Assembly: GCF_000025965.1 (NCBI RefSeq)
Contig: NC_006513.1
Coordinates: 992,001-1,056,000 of the forward strand
DNA length: 64,000 nucleotides
Origin: Aromatoleum aromaticum EbN1
GTDB lineage: Bacteria; Pseudomonadota; Gammaproteobacteria; Burkholderiales; Rhodocyclaceae
Reading direction: 5' to 3'
The translations under genes were made by a program, and so were the position numbers. Numbering within the stretch: position 1 is the stretch's first letter; each line of letters opens with the position of its first letter. Under the pieces are notes generated by a model, which had not been told where the DNA came from, ran no database searches, and saw nothing but the letters and a program-made list of their open reading frames with translations. Positions 28,756 through 38,967 of this stretch are shown here, in pieces.

Positions 28756-31700
28756 ATGAGCCACCCTGACGCCCTGGATCTCGGCCCGCTGGCGTGGGTC
28801 AAGACCGAAATCGACCACGCGCTCGCGCGTGCCGACGAATCCCTCGAGCAAGCGCTCGGCGCCTCGGCGGCCGCCGCCTGCGTCCAGTTTGCACAGACTC
28901 ATCTCCACCAGGCATGCGGCGCGCTGTCGATCGTCGGCCTCGACGGGCTGAGCCAGTTCGCGTCTTCGCTCGACCAGCTGCTGGGCGTGCTCGCGCGCGC
29001 CGAGCGGCCGATCGACGCTGCAACGGTGGAGCTTGCGCGCCGTGCGCTGGCGACGATCGGCAACTATCTCGAAGAGCTCGTGCACGGCACACCGGACCAG
29101 CCGCTGCGCCTCCTGTCGCTGTACGAGGAAATCGGCGCCGCGCGGAGTGGCGGGCCGCTGTCACCCGCGGAACTGTTTTTCCCCGATCTCTCGCTGCGTC
29201 CTGCGCGGCGCGGCACGGCGCCGGCCGGATTGAACGAGGACGTCCGCCAGCAACAGCTGCGCGCCCACCGTGCGCTGTTCCAGCGTGGCCTGCTGCAATG
29301 GTTGCGCACCCCTGCGGATGCCGCTGGTCCGCACACGATGCTCGCAGCGGTCAGCGAGATCGAAGCGCTGCATACCGGCACGCCGGTCGGTGTGCTGTGG
29401 TATGCCGCACAGGCTTTTCTCGAAACGCTGATCCATCAGGACCTGCCGGCACGGCCGGAAATCAAGCGCCTGTGCTCGCAGCTCGATGCCCAGCTCAAGC
29501 GCCTGTCCGACATCCCCGTCGTCGTCCCCGACCGCCTGGTGCGCGAGCTGCTGTACTGGACCAGCCAGGCGCCGGCACGCACCGACCACCAGAAGGACGT
29601 GCGTGCGACCTGGCAACTCGACGCGCTGCTTCCGCAACCCGGCGCGACAGTCAGCGCAGCTCCGCTCGCGGCGCTGCTGAAGACCCTGCAGGGGCTGATG
29701 AGCGCGGCGAAACAGGCCTGGGACGGCTTCGCGGAAGGCCAGGCAGTGGAGCTGCCGCGCTTCGACGCGCATCTCGCCGAGCTCGCCGCACAAGCCTCCC
29801 GGCTCGGCCGGCCGGCGCTCGACCGGCTGCTTCGTGGCATCGTCGAGTTCATCGCATGGCTGCGCAAAGACCCGCTGCACTGCAACGACGCGATTGCGCT
29901 GGAAATCGCGACCGCGCTGCTGCTGTGCGAAGCGGGGCTCGAACGCGGCGCTCCCGCGGCGGGATTTTCCGCGCACGTCGATGCCACAGTGGCGCGTCTG
30001 GAAGCGCTCGCGCGAGGCGAGCCGGTCGCCGCTGTCGAGCGTTCGCCGGCGGTCGAGACGGCACGGCGCGCGCAAGAGCGCGACGCGCTCGGGCAGCTTT
30101 CGCGTGAAATCCTGTCGAGCCTTGCACAGGTCGAGCAGGTTCTCGACGACTTTTTCCGCAACGAGCAGAAACGCGCGCCGCTGGCGAGCCTCGCAAAGCC
30201 GCTCAGGCAGATCGGCGGCGCGCTCGCGCTGGTCGGCGATGCGCCGGCCGTCGCCCTCGTCGACACCGCTGCCGACACGATCGCCCGCCTTGCAGACGCC
30301 GGGCAAAGCCTCGATCACGGCGAACACGAACGACTCGCGCGGCGACTGTCGGCGCTGGGTTTTTACATCGAAGCCCTGCAGCACGGCCCCGCGCAACTCG
30401 AACGCTTCCTCGATCCGCAGGACGTCGAAGACACGCCGGTCCCGGCCTCTGCGTCCGCCACGCAGGCAGCAGAACCGCCTCCGGCACCGCCCGCCGCCGC
30501 GGCCGCCGAACTCGATGCCGAACTGCTCGCGATCTTCATCGAGGAAGCCCACGAAGTCCTGGCGACGATCGGCGAACGCCTCGACCTGTCGTGCCGCGAT
30601 GCCGACGTGCCCGAGCATCTCGTCGCGATCCGCCGCGGTTTCCACACGCTCAAGGGCAGCGGCCGCATGGTCGGCCTGCACGACCTCGGCGAGACTGCGT
30701 GGGAAATCGAACAGACGCTGAACCGCTGGCTGCAGCTCGAGTGGACGGCGTCAGGGGCTCTTCATCGGCTGATCGACGCGGCCCGCGCGACGTTGCTGGA
30801 ATGGGTGCACGATCTCGAAGCCGGCCGGATCCAGGCGCGGGATGTCACGGCACTGGTCGCCGAGGCGCAGCGGCTGCGCAGCGACGAGAGCGCGATCGAA
30901 GCTTCGCCACCTGCCGAGCCCCAAGCGATCTCCGAGCCGCAGGCGATCTCCGAGCCGCAGGCGATCTCCGAGCCGCAGGCGATCTCCGAGCGACCGGCGA
31001 TCACCGAGTCACCGGCTGAAATCACCCTGCCGGAAAACGAACCGCCGCCGCTGTTCCCCGGGGGTTCCGCCGAATCCGAAGCGCTTCCCGCCTGCGCGCC
31101 GCTCGACGAGGCCACCGCCGACGCCTTCGCACCGTTCACGTCTTTCGACGACGACGACCTCCTCGCCGGCCTCGAAATCGAGAGCTCGGTCTTCGATTTC
31201 GGCGACCTTCCCGCAAGCGATCCCGAAACGATCTTGTTGCCGTTCGAACCGGAGGTGTCCGACCTTGCGCCGGACGCGTCGTTCGAAGCTGCTGCCGAGG
31301 CGTCCGAGACCCGCAACCCGGCCGCACTGCCTCCGGCTGCGGAGCGGGAAGTCGTCCACATCGGCGCGGCGGAAATCAGCCAGCCGCTCTATGACCTCTA
31401 CATTGGCGAAGCGCGTCAGCACCTCACCGTCCTGCACGCCGAGCTCGCGCGACTGGACGCCAATCCGACGCTGATACCGGCGGAGGAAGCGCTTCGCGCT
31501 GCCCATACGCTGGCCGGCATCTCGGGCACCACGCGGCTGATGCCGCTGCACGAGCTCGCACGCGGACTCGAGCACGCGCTCGAGCGCCTGCGCGACACCG
31601 CCCAGGCGCCCACGGCCGAACAGACCGCGCTGCTGAAGTCCGCGAACGACACGCTCGACGCGATGCTTGCCGAAGTCGTCGCGCACCGCATGCCGCTCGC

Positions 31701-34104
31701 AGTGCCGGAGCTCGTCGAGCAGCTCGACGGCGTCGGCCACGAGACACCGCTGGAAACCGGAATCGAGGCGGCGCCGGGCGTCCGGGGTGACGCAAGCCAC
31801 GACAACATCATCGCCGTGCGGCCAGTCGAGCCCGGGATCGTGCCGTCCCGGCCGGGCGCTCCGGTCCAGGACGAACTCGACGCGCAGCTGCTGCCGGTTT
31901 TTCTCGACGAAGCCGCGGAGCTGCTCGGCGAGCTGCACGCGGCGCTGCGCCAGTGGGGCACCGACGCCGCGGTCGATGCCGCGCAAGCCACGGCACGACT
32001 GCTGCACACGCTGAAAGGCAGCGCGCGCATGGCCGGCGCGATGACGCTCGGACAGCACGTCCACCACCTCGAGTCGCAGCTCGTGGCGGCGCTCGACGGC
32101 GGACAGGAGCCGGCCAGCGGGCTGATCGACGAACTGACTGCCGGGCTCGATCAGGCCGAACAGATGATCGACGCGATCGCCGGCGGCGACTCTGCACAAC
32201 CGGCGCCTGCACCGGACAACGCGGCGCCGGCAACGCCAGCCGAGCCGGAAGGGGCGAGCGCTGCCGCGACCTTGCGCGTGCGCGCAGATGCGGTCGATCG
32301 CTTCGTCAACCAGGCGGGCGAAATCGGCATCACCCGCACGCGCGTCACCGGCGAGTTGCGCACACTGCGCCGCTCGCTGCTCGACCTGACCGAAAACGTC
32401 ATCCGCCTGCGCAACCAGCTACGCGAAGTCGAGCTCCAGGCCGACGTGCAGATGCAGTCCCGCCTCGCGCGCAGCGACGCTCACGACGGCGAGTTCGACC
32501 CGCTCGAGATGGACCGCTACACGCGGCTGCAGGAACTCACGCGGATGATGGCCGAGAGCGTCGGCGACGTGACGACCGTCCAGCAGAGCCTGCTGCGCAA
32601 CCTCGACGGCGCGGAGCTGGCGCTCAACAGCCAGGCACGCCTGTCGCGCGACCTGCAGCAGGCGCTGATGCAGGTGAGGATGGTGCCGTTCGACAGCCTC
32701 GCCGACCGGCTCTACCGGGTCGTGCGCCAGAGCGCAAAGGAACTGGGCAAGCGCGCTGACCTCGACTTGCGCGGCGGGCGCATCGAGATCGACCGCAGCG
32801 TGCTCGAACATCTGGTCGCGCCGCTCGAGCACCTGCTGCGCAACGCCGTCGCGCACGGCATCGAACATCCCGACGCGCGGCGCGCTGCCGGCAAAGGCGA
32901 AATCGGCCAGATCACACTGAGCGTGAGCCAGGAAGGCAACGAAATCGCGATCACGCTCGCCGATGACGGCGGCGGCCTCGACTACGGGCGCATCGCCGCA
33001 CGAGCGCGCGCGACCGGCCTGCTCGGCGCCGACGAGGCGGCCGACGAGTGGCGCCTGACGAACCTGATTTTCATCCCGGGGTTTTCGACTGCCGACAGCG
33101 TGTCGCCGCTCGCCGGCCGTGGCGTCGGCATGGACGTCGTGAAGTCCGAGACCGCGGCAGCGGGCGGTCGCATCGACGTCCATGCCGAAGTCGGCCGCGG
33201 CACCGAGTTCCGCATCCATCTGCCACTCACGCTCGCGGTCACGCAGGCGTTGCTGGTCCGCGCCGGCAGCCGGACTTACGCGATCCCGTCGAGCATGATT
33301 GTGCAAGTGCTCGAACTCAAGGTCGAGCCGCTCGACGCGCTGCGCCGCGAAGGCGGCACCGAGTGGCAGGACCGGCACTTCGCGTACCGCTATCTTCCGC
33401 AGCTGCTCGGCGAGCGCTTCACCCAGCCGCCCGAGCAGCGCTTCAACTGGGTCCTGCTGCTGCGCGTCGGCGCGCAGACGCTCGCGCTGCATGTCGATGC
33501 GCTGCGCGGCAACCAGGAGATCGTCGTCAAGAACGCCGGCCCGCAGCTGGCACGCATCGTCGGCATTTCCGGCGCGACAGTGCTCGGCGACGGCGAGATC
33601 GTGCTGATCCTGAACCCCGTCGCCCTCGCGAGCCGCCGCGTCGCCGAAGCCGCCACCAGCACCGCGAACGCCGGCGGCAAAGCGCCGGAACCGCTGGAGC
33701 CGTTCGAGGTGGTGCCGGTCCGCGCTCCCACCGTGATGGTCGTCGACGATTCGCTCACCGTGCGCAAGATCACCGGCCGCCTGCTGGAACGCGAAGGCTA
33801 CCGGGTCGTCGTGGCCAAGGACGGCGTCGAGGCACTGGAGCGGCTGCTCGAAGCGGTGCCGGACGCGATCCTGTCGGACATCGAGATGCCGCGCATGGAC
33901 GGCTTCGACCTGCTGCGCAACATCCGCGCCCACGAGCGCACACGCGACGTGCCGGTGATCATGATCACGTCGCGGCTCGCCGACAAACACCGCGAGTACG
34001 CCGGACGCCTCGGCGCGAACCACTATCTCGGCAAGCCGTACGACGAGAACGAGCTGCTCGGACTGCTGCGCAGCCACACTGGGCGAGCCGCCGTGTCGGC
34101 CTGA
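28756..34104 (+). CDS. chpA: Hybrid chemotaxis kinase ChpA/PilL
   Basis: CheA-type hybrid histidine kinase of 1782 residues. In order: an N-terminal FimL/Hpt-like region, Hpt domains with phosphorylatable His near residues 630 (HTLKGSGRMVG), 917 (HTLAGISGTTRL) and 1084 (HTLKGSARMAG), and dimerisation helices about 1180-1310. Then come the ATPase with LRNAVAHGIEHP near 1365 and GRGVGMDVVKSE near 1455, a CheW-like domain about 1490-1630, and a C-terminal receiver with Asp1708 in LSDIEMPRMDG. It should phosphorylate PilG and PilH to control twitching. A four-fold EPQAIS repeat lies in a linker near residue 721. The 917 Hpt has Ala in place of the usual Lys. Confidence 0.94.
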   Translation: MSHPDALDLGPLAWVKTEIDHALARADESLEQALGASAAAACVQFAQTHLHQACGALSIVGLDGLSQFASSLDQLLGVLARAERPIDAATVELARRALATIGNYLEELVHGTPDQPLRLLSLYEEIGAARSGGPLSPAELFFPDLSLRPARRGTAPAGLNEDVRQQQLRAHRALFQRGLLQWLRTPADAAGPHTMLAAVSEIEALHTGTPVGVLWYAAQAFLETLIHQDLPARPEIKRLCSQLDAQLKRLSDIPVVVPDRLVRELLYWTSQAPARTDHQKDVRATWQLDALLPQPGATVSAAPLAALLKTLQGLMSAAKQAWDGFAEGQAVELPRFDAHLAELAAQASRLGRPALDRLLRGIVEFIAWLRKDPLHCNDAIALEIATALLLCEAGLERGAPAAGFSAHVDATVARLEALARGEPVAAVERSPAVETARRAQERDALGQLSREILSSLAQVEQVLDDFFRNEQKRAPLASLAKPLRQIGGALALVGDAPAVALVDTAADTIARLADAGQSLDHGEHERLARRLSALGFYIEALQHGPAQLERFLDPQDVEDTPVPASASATQAAEPPPAPPAAAAAELDAELLAIFIEEAHEVLATIGERLDLSCRDADVPEHLVAIRRGFHTLKGSGRMVGLHDLGETAWEIEQTLNRWLQLEWTASGALHRLIDAARATLLEWVHDLEAGRIQARDVTALVAEAQRLRSDESAIEASPPAEPQAISEPQAISEPQAISEPQAISERPAITESPAEITLPENEPPPLFPGGSAESEALPACAPLDEATADAFAPFTSFDDDDLLAGLEIESSVFDFGDLPASDPETILLPFEPEVSDLAPDASFEAAAEASETRNPAALPPAAEREVVHIGAAEISQPLYDLYIGEARQHLTVLHAELARLDANPTLIPAEEALRAAHTLAGISGTTRLMPLHELARGLEHALERLRDTAQAPTAEQTALLKSANDTLDAMLAEVVAHRMPLAVPELVEQLDGVGHETPLETGIEAAPGVRGDASHDNIIAVRPVEPGIVPSRPGAPVQDELDAQLLPVFLDEAAELLGELHAALRQWGTDAAVDAAQATARLLHTLKGSARMAGAMTLGQHVHHLESQLVAALDGGQEPASGLIDELTAGLDQAEQMIDAIAGGDSAQPAPAPDNAAPATPAEPEGASAAATLRVRADAVDRFVNQAGEIGITRTRVTGELRTLRRSLLDLTENVIRLRNQLREVELQADVQMQSRLARSDAHDGEFDPLEMDRYTRLQELTRMMAESVGDVTTVQQSLLRNLDGAELALNSQARLSRDLQQALMQVRMVPFDSLADRLYRVVRQSAKELGKRADLDLRGGRIEIDRSVLEHLVAPLEHLLRNAVAHGIEHPDARRAAGKGEIGQITLSVSQEGNEIAITLADDGGGLDYGRIAARARATGLLGADEAADEWRLTNLIFIPGFSTADSVSPLAGRGVGMDVVKSETAAAGGRIDVHAEVGRGTEFRIHLPLTLAVTQALLVRAGSRTYAIPSSMIVQVLELKVEPLDALRREGGTEWQDRHFAYRYLPQLLGERFTQPPEQRFNWVLLLRVGAQTLALHVDALRGNQEIVVKNAGPQLARIVGISGATVLGDGEIVLILNPVALASRRVAEAATSTANAGGKAPEPLEPFEVVPVRAPTVMVVDDSLTVRKITGRLLEREGYRVVVAKDGVEALERLLEAVPDAILSDIEMPRMDGFDLLRNIRAHERTRDVPVIMITSRLADKHREYAGRLGANHYLGKPYDENELLGLLRSHTGRAAVSA
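30916..30987 (+). repeat. Four tandem 18-bp units in chpA
   Basis: Unit GAGCCGCAGGCGATCTCC, four copies, the first with two base differences. It encodes EPQAIS four times in the linker between the first His-bearing Hpt domain and the acidic region before the next. In-frame and low complexity, so likely to vary in copy number and lengthen or shorten a flexible tether. Confidence 0.92.
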
Positions 34105-34236
34105 CGACCCGTGCGGAGAAAACGGCGGCCTGGGAGCGTGAGTTGCTACACGGGAGTCGCCACGAGGACGCTGCGGCGAAAAATCCCTTCCGCCGCATTC
34201 CTGCGCATCCTCGCCACGACGAGCTAAAATGCAGCC

Positions 34237-34803
34237 ATGAGCGCAATCACTTCGAATCTCACGCACCATTTCCTGATCGCCATGCCGAACATGGCCGATC
34301 CGAATTTCGTGCGCAGCCTCACCTACATCGCTGAGCACAACGAGCAGGGGGCGCTGGGGATCATCGTCAATCGGCCGATCGACATGACGCTCGCGGCACT
34401 GTTCGAACGCATCGACGTGCCGCTCGAAGCGGACGGGCTCGCCGGGCAGCCGGTCTATTTCGGCGGCCCGGTGCAGACCGATCGCGGCTTCGTGCTGCAT
34501 CGTCCGGCCGGCGAATGGCATTCGACGCTCGTCGTGAACGACGAAGTCGGGCTGACGAGTTCGCGCGACATCCTGCAGGCGGTCGGCAGCAGCGGCGAGC
34601 CGCCTGAAGTGCTGGTAACGCTCGGCTACGCGGGCTGGACCGCCGGCCAGCTCGAGCAGGAGATCGCCGACAACAGCTGGCTGACCGTGCCGGCCGATCT
34701 CGCCATCGTTTTCGGACTCCCGCCCGAGGAGCGCCTCGCCGCGGCGATGCAAATGCTCGGCATCGACTTCGCGAACCTGAGCGAGTCCGCGGGGCATGCC
34801 TGA
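34237..34803 (+). CDS. YqgE/AlgH family protein
   Basis: Protein of 188 residues in the UPF0301 family (AlgH in Pseudomonas), of unknown molecular function. Family motifs are clear: [19 protein letters not shown] near residue 7, [12 protein letters not shown] near residue 36, [15 protein letters not shown] near residue 74, and [14 protein letters not shown] near residue 129. Its stop overlaps the start of ruvX by 8 bases, the usual yqgE-yqgF pairing in proteobacteria. Confidence 0.93.
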
Positions 34804-35266
34804 GGCGCCGGGACCAGCGCCCGCCGCCCTGCCCGCCCGCGGTACCCTGCTCGCCTTCGACTTCGGTCTCGCGCGCATCGGCGTTGCCGTCGGCGAGCTC
34901 GAAACCCGCCGCGCCAGCGCCCTGCTGACTCTCCATGGCGAAGCCAGCGCGCCGCGCTTCGCGGCGATCGCAAAGCTCCTCGACGAATGGCGGCCGGTCG
35001 GACTGGTGGTCGGCATGCCGAGCCATCTCGACGGCACACCGCACGAAATGACCGCCCGCTGCCGACGTTTCGCGAACCAGCTGCACGGCCGGTTCGGCCT
35101 GCCGGTACTCGAATGCGACGAGCGGCTGTCCTCGGCCGCGGCGGACGCCGCCCTGGCCGAAGCGGGGACGCACGACTGGCGCGCCCGCAAGCAAGTCCTC
35201 GACGCAGTCGCGGCACAGATCATCCTGCAACACTTCCTGGACACTCATGGACATGCAAAGCCTTGA
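34796..35266 (+). CDS. ruvX: RNase H-fold nuclease YqgF/RuvX (putative Holliday junction resolvase)
   Basis: Protein of 156 residues with the RNase H-like YqgF fold: [15 protein letters not shown] near residue 20, [19 protein letters not shown] near residue 69, [12 protein letters not shown] near residue 105, and a final [14 protein letters not shown]. In E. coli it acts in 16S rRNA 5'-end maturation; resolvase activity has been reported elsewhere. It overlaps yqgE by 8 bases and pyrR by 20 bases, so the block is tightly coupled. Confidence 0.92.
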
Positions 35267-35753
35267 TGCCGAGGCGCTCTGCAAGACGCTGGTCGAGCAG
35301 ATGCGCCCGCACGTCTCACCGGCGACCGCGCTGGTGGGGATCCACACCGGCGGCGTGTGGCTCGCCGAGCGCCTGCACCGCGCGCTCGGCCTGAGCCAGC
35401 CGCCGGGTTCGATCGACGTATCGTTCTACCGCGACGACTTCGGCTCGAAAGGCCTGCACCCGCAGCCCAAGCGCACCGAGATCCCGTTCACGGTCGAAGG
35501 CGCCGACGTGATCATCGTCGACGACGTCCTCTACACCGGGCGCACGACACGCGCGGCGATCAACGAGCTGTTCGACTTCGGCCGCCCGGCGCGCGTCGAC
35601 CTCGCGGTGCTCATCGACCGCGGCGGCCGTGAGCTGCCGATCGCGCCGCGCTACTGCGCGCTCACCCTGCCCGAACCCCTGCCCGCGAACCGGAGCCTGC
35701 AGCTCGAGGCCGGCGCGACGGGCAAACTCACGCTGAGGCTGATCGATGCGTAA
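35247..35753 (+). CDS. pyrR: PyrR bifunctional protein (uracil phosphoribosyltransferase / pyr regulator)
   Basis: Phosphoribosyltransferase-fold protein of 168 residues. The PRPP-binding motif [20 protein letters not shown] is near residue 89; also [15 protein letters not shown] near residue 28 and FYRDDF near residue 60. In Bacillus it binds pyr mRNA and has weak UPRT activity. In proteobacteria its regulatory role is less clear. I did not find a pyr anti-antiterminator ahead of it. It overlaps pyrB by 8 bases. Confidence 0.92.
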   Translation: MDMQSLDAEALCKTLVEQMRPHVSPATALVGIHTGGVWLAERLHRALGLSQPPGSIDVSFYRDDFGSKGLHPQPKRTEIPFTVEGADVIIVDDVLYTGRTTRAAINELFDFGRPARVDLAVLIDRGGRELPIAPRYCALTLPEPLPANRSLQLEAGATGKLTLRLIDA

Positions 35754-36717
35754 CCCGCAGCTCAACAAACACGGCGAACTGCAGCACCTCCTGACGATCG
35801 ACGGCCTGCCCCGCAGCATCCTGACGGCGATCCTCGACACCGCCGCGCCCTTCACCGAAGTGGCCGAACGCGAAGTCAAGAAACTGCCGCTGTTGCGCGG
35901 CAAGAGCATCTTCAACCTGTTCTTCGAGAACTCGACGCGCACGCGAACGACTTTCGAGATCGCCGCGAAGCGCCTGTCGGCGGACGTCGTCAACCTCAAC
36001 GTATCGACGTCCTCGGCGGCGAAAGGCGAGAGCCTGCTCGACACCGTCGACAACCTGTCCGCGATGCAGGCCGACATGTTCGTCGTGCGCCACGCCGCGA
36101 GCGGCGCGCCGTTCCTGATCGCGCAGCACCTGTTCGCGACCGGGCGCGACCACATCCACGTCGTCAATGCCGGCGACGGGCGCCATGCGCACCCGACGCA
36201 AGGGCTGCTCGACATGTACACGATCCGGCACTTCAAGCGCGACTTCACGAACCTCACCATAGCGATTGTCGGCGACGTGCTGCATTCGCGCGTCGCCCGT
36301 TCGCAGATCGGTGCGCTGACGACGCTCGGCGTGCCCGAAGTGCGCGTCATCGGCCCGAAGACGCTGCTGCCGACCGACGTCGAGCGGCTCGGCGTGCGCG
36401 TCTTCCACGACATCCGCGAAGGCCTGCGCGGCGTCGACGTCGTGATGATGCTGCGGCTGCAGAACGAGCGCATGAACGGCGCGCTGCTGCCGACGCCGCA
36501 GGAGTTCTACAAGGTGTGGGGCCTGACTGCCGAGAAGCTCGCGCTGGCGAAGCCCGACGCGATCGTGATGCATCCCGGGCCGATGAACCGCGGCGTCGAG
36601 ATCGATTCCTCGGTCGCCGACGGGGCGCAGGCGGTGATCTTGCCGCAGGTCACGTTCGGCATCGCGGTGCGCATGGCAGTCATGAGCATGCTGGCCGGTC
36701 AGCAGGGGAGCAAGTAA
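35746..36717 (+). CDS. pyrB: Aspartate carbamoyltransferase catalytic subunit
   Basis: Joins carbamoyl phosphate and aspartate in pyrimidine synthesis. It has 323 residues with the carbamoyl-phosphate loop [18 protein letters not shown] near residue 63, [12 protein letters not shown] near residue 148 and [11 protein letters not shown] near residue 276. The N-terminal extension is the Pseudomonas class, in which PyrB forms a dodecamer with an inactive PyrC'. The next gene follows directly after the stop, and no pyrI regulatory subunit is present. Confidence 0.96.
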   Translation: MRNPQLNKHGELQHLLTIDGLPRSILTAILDTAAPFTEVAEREVKKLPLLRGKSIFNLFFENSTRTRTTFEIAAKRLSADVVNLNVSTSSAAKGESLLDTVDNLSAMQADMFVVRHAASGAPFLIAQHLFATGRDHIHVVNAGDGRHAHPTQGLLDMYTIRHFKRDFTNLTIAIVGDVLHSRVARSQIGALTTLGVPEVRVIGPKTLLPTDVERLGVRVFHDIREGLRGVDVVMMLRLQNERMNGALLPTPQEFYKVWGLTAEKLALAKPDAIVMHPGPMNRGVEIDSSVADGAQAVILPQVTFGIAVRMAVMSMLAGQQGSK

Positions 36718-37995
36718 ATGAAGATTCGCATCGCCAATGGCCGCGTCATCGACCCGGCCAATGGACTCGACGACACGCGCGACATGTATCTCGCGGACGG
36801 CAAGATCGTCGCTCACGGGCGCGTACCCGAGGGCTTCGCTGCGGAACGCACGATCGACGCGACCGGGCTCGTCGTCGCCCCCGGCCTGATCGATCTGGCC
36901 GCGCGGCTGCGCGAGCCGGGCTTCGAATACCGCGCCACGCTCGAATCCGAAATGGACGCGGCGATGGCGGGCGGCGTCACGAGCCTCGCGATTCCGCCCG
37001 ACACCGATCCGGTGCTCGACGAACCCGGCCTCGTCGAGATGCTGTGCTACCGCGCGAAGAAGCTGAACCGCGCGCACGTCTATCCGGTCGGCGCACTGAC
37101 GATCGGGCTCAACGGCGAGCGCCTGTCGGAGATGGCCGAGCTCGTCGAAGCCGGCTGCGTCGCGTTCGGCCAGGCCAACGTCCCGGTCGTCGACAGCGCA
37201 GTGCTGTTGCGGGCGATGCAGTACGCCGCGACGTTCGGCTTCCGCGTCTGGCTGCAGCCACTCGCGCCTTTCCTGTCGCGCGGTTTCGCGCACGACGGTG
37301 AAGTCGCGACCCGCCTCGGTCTGCCGGGCATCCCGACCGCTGCGGAAACGATCGCGCTGTATGCCCACATCCAGCTCGCCCGCGCGACCGGCGCGCGCCT
37401 GCACGTGACGCGGCTGTCGAGCGCCGAAGGGCTCGCGCTGATCCGGCAGGCGCGCGCTGACGGGCTCGACGTCACCTGCGACGTGTCGATCAACCACCTG
37501 CACCTGTCCGAGATGGACATCGGCTACTTCAACAGCAACTGCCACCTCGTGCCGCCACTGCGCAGCCAGCGCGACCGCGACGCCTTGCGACAGGGGCTTG
37601 CCGACGGCAGCATCGATGCGCTGTGCTCCGACCATACGCCGGTCGACGACAACGGCAAGCTCACGCCGTTCAGCGAATCCGAGGCCGGTGCGACCGGCCT
37701 CGAACTGCTGCTGCCGCTGACGCTGAAGTGGGCGCAGGAAACGGGGCTGCCGCTGGGTCAGGCGCTCGCCCGCGTCACTTCGGATGCCGCACGCATCGTC
37801 GGCATCACGAAAGCCGGCCATCTCGGCGCGGGCGCGCGGGCCGACCTGTGCCTGTTCGATCCGGCCGCGCACACGACCGTGCGCCGCGACACGCTCCGCA
37901 GCCAGGGCAAGAACACGCCTTTCCTCGGGCTGGAACTGCCGGGACGGGTGCATTACACGCTGGTCGAAGGCCAGGTGATGCACGAGCCGAGCTGA
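36718..37995 (+). CDS. pyrC': Non-catalytic dihydroorotase-like PyrC' (scaffold of aspartate carbamoyltransferase)
   Basis: Dihydroorotase-family protein of 425 residues. The metal-binding HxH of active enzymes (D-x-H-x-H-L-R-E-P-G) reads DLAARLREPGFEY near residue 60, so both histidines are gone. The position that would hold the carbamylated lysine lies in a segment without it (TLESEMDAAMAGGVTSL onward). DALCSDHTPVDD near residue 300 is kept. In Pseudomonas such a PyrC' is inactive but needed for PyrB assembly. The context fits: it starts directly after the pyrB stop. A true PyrC must be elsewhere. Confidence 0.9.
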   Translation: MKIRIANGRVIDPANGLDDTRDMYLADGKIVAHGRVPEGFAAERTIDATGLVVAPGLIDLAARLREPGFEYRATLESEMDAAMAGGVTSLAIPPDTDPVLDEPGLVEMLCYRAKKLNRAHVYPVGALTIGLNGERLSEMAELVEAGCVAFGQANVPVVDSAVLLRAMQYAATFGFRVWLQPLAPFLSRGFAHDGEVATRLGLPGIPTAAETIALYAHIQLARATGARLHVTRLSSAEGLALIRQARADGLDVTCDVSINHLHLSEMDIGYFNSNCHLVPPLRSQRDRDALRQGLADGSIDALCSDHTPVDDNGKLTPFSESEAGATGLELLLPLTLKWAQETGLPLGQALARVTSDAARIVGITKAGHLGAGARADLCLFDPAAHTTVRRDTLRSQGKNTPFLGLELPGRVHYTLVEGQVMHEPS

Positions 37996-38083
37996 ACCTC
38001 GACCTGTTGGAGGGGCGCGGCGGGGACCGGCGCGATCGGGCGGGATGCCGATCCGCAGCGCCCGCCGCCTCGCAACGAACGAC

Positions 38084-38377
38084 CTAGCCGAGCGCGCGCA
38101 GGCGGGCGAGGGCTTCGCTGCCCGCCCCTTCGATCCGCACGCGTTTCGCGCGCGAGGTTTCGCCACTGAGAAGGCTCACTGCTGAACGGCCGACACCGCA
38201 GAAAGCGGCGAGAAAAACCGTCAGCGCGGCATTCGCCTTGCCATCGACAGGCGGTGCCGCGAGGCGCAGCTTCATCGCTTCGCCGTGCGGACCGACGAAT
38301 TCCGTCTTCTTCGCGCCGGGCTGGACATGCAGCGACAGGACGAGGCTGCCGTCCGCAGCTTCACGCAGCCAGTCCAT
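38084..38377 (-). CDS. YggU/DUF167 family protein
   Basis: Small protein of 97 residues, UPF0235/DUF167, fold known but function unknown. Family motif VQPGAKKTEFVGPHGEAMKL near residue 18 and APPVDGKANAALTVFLA near residue 40. It is the last gene of the yggS-proC-yggT-yggU unit; its ATG at 38377 slightly overlaps or abuts yggT, which supports co-translation. A pyrC'-yggU convergent gap of about 88 bases follows. Confidence 0.9.
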   Translation of the reverse strand: MDWLREAADGSLVLSLHVQPGAKKTEFVGPHGEAMKLRLAAPPVDGKANAALTVFLAAFCGVGRSAVSLLSGETSRAKRVRIEGAGSEALARLRALG

Positions 38378-38382
38378 GTCCG

Positions 38383-38961
38383 TCAGCCCACCAGCAGCGC
38401 CGCAAAGTTGCCGCGCAGCCCGCTGACGATCATCAGCACGATCTGCAGCACCAGCAGCAGCACCAGCGGCGACAGGTCGACGTTCGCGATCGGCGGGATC
38501 ACGCGGCGGAACGGCCGCAGGAACGGCGCCGACAGATTGTGGAAGACCGATGCTGCCGGGGCGTGCGGGCTGACCCACGACAGCACGGCCGACATCAGCA
38601 CCACGGCGATGACCAGGTAGATCGCCATGCGCAACAGCTCCAGCAGGCCGAGCCCCCAGACGCCGAGCAGCAGGCCGGCGACGCTGCCGTCGAGCGGCAC
38701 TCCCCTCACCCACAGCTCGACGAACACCATCAGCGTCTGCAGCACCCACGCCGGCACGAGGCTCGCGAAGTCGATCCCCATCAGGCCGGGAATCACGCGG
38801 CGCAGCGGGCGGACGACCCAGTCGGTCGTCGCGACGACGAACTGGCCGATCTGGTTGCGGAACGACACCCGCTGCCACTGCATGAAAAAGCGGGCGAGCA
38901 GCATCAGCGTCAGGAAGCCCGCCGCGGTGTTGAGGATCAGGAGGAGCACGTTGCCGAGCAT
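38383..38961 (-). CDS. YggT family integral membrane protein
   Basis: Membrane protein of 192 residues with two YggT repeats, each an N-terminal helix then a conserved loop: RFFMQWQRVSFRNQIGQFVV near residue 25 and SPHAPAASVFHNLSAPFLRP near residue 133. The family is linked to osmotic response and cell division in other organisms, but the mechanism is unknown. It sits 6 bases after proC and 5 bases before yggU. Confidence 0.92.
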   Translation of the reverse strand: MLGNVLLLILNTAAGFLTLMLLARFFMQWQRVSFRNQIGQFVVATTDWVVRPLRRVIPGLMGIDFASLVPAWVLQTLMVFVELWVRGVPLDGSVAGLLLGVWGLGLLELLRMAIYLVIAVVLMSAVLSWVSPHAPAASVFHNLSAPFLRPFRRVIPPIANVDLSPLVLLLVLQIVLMIVSGLRGNFAALLVG

Positions 38962-38967
38962 GACGAC

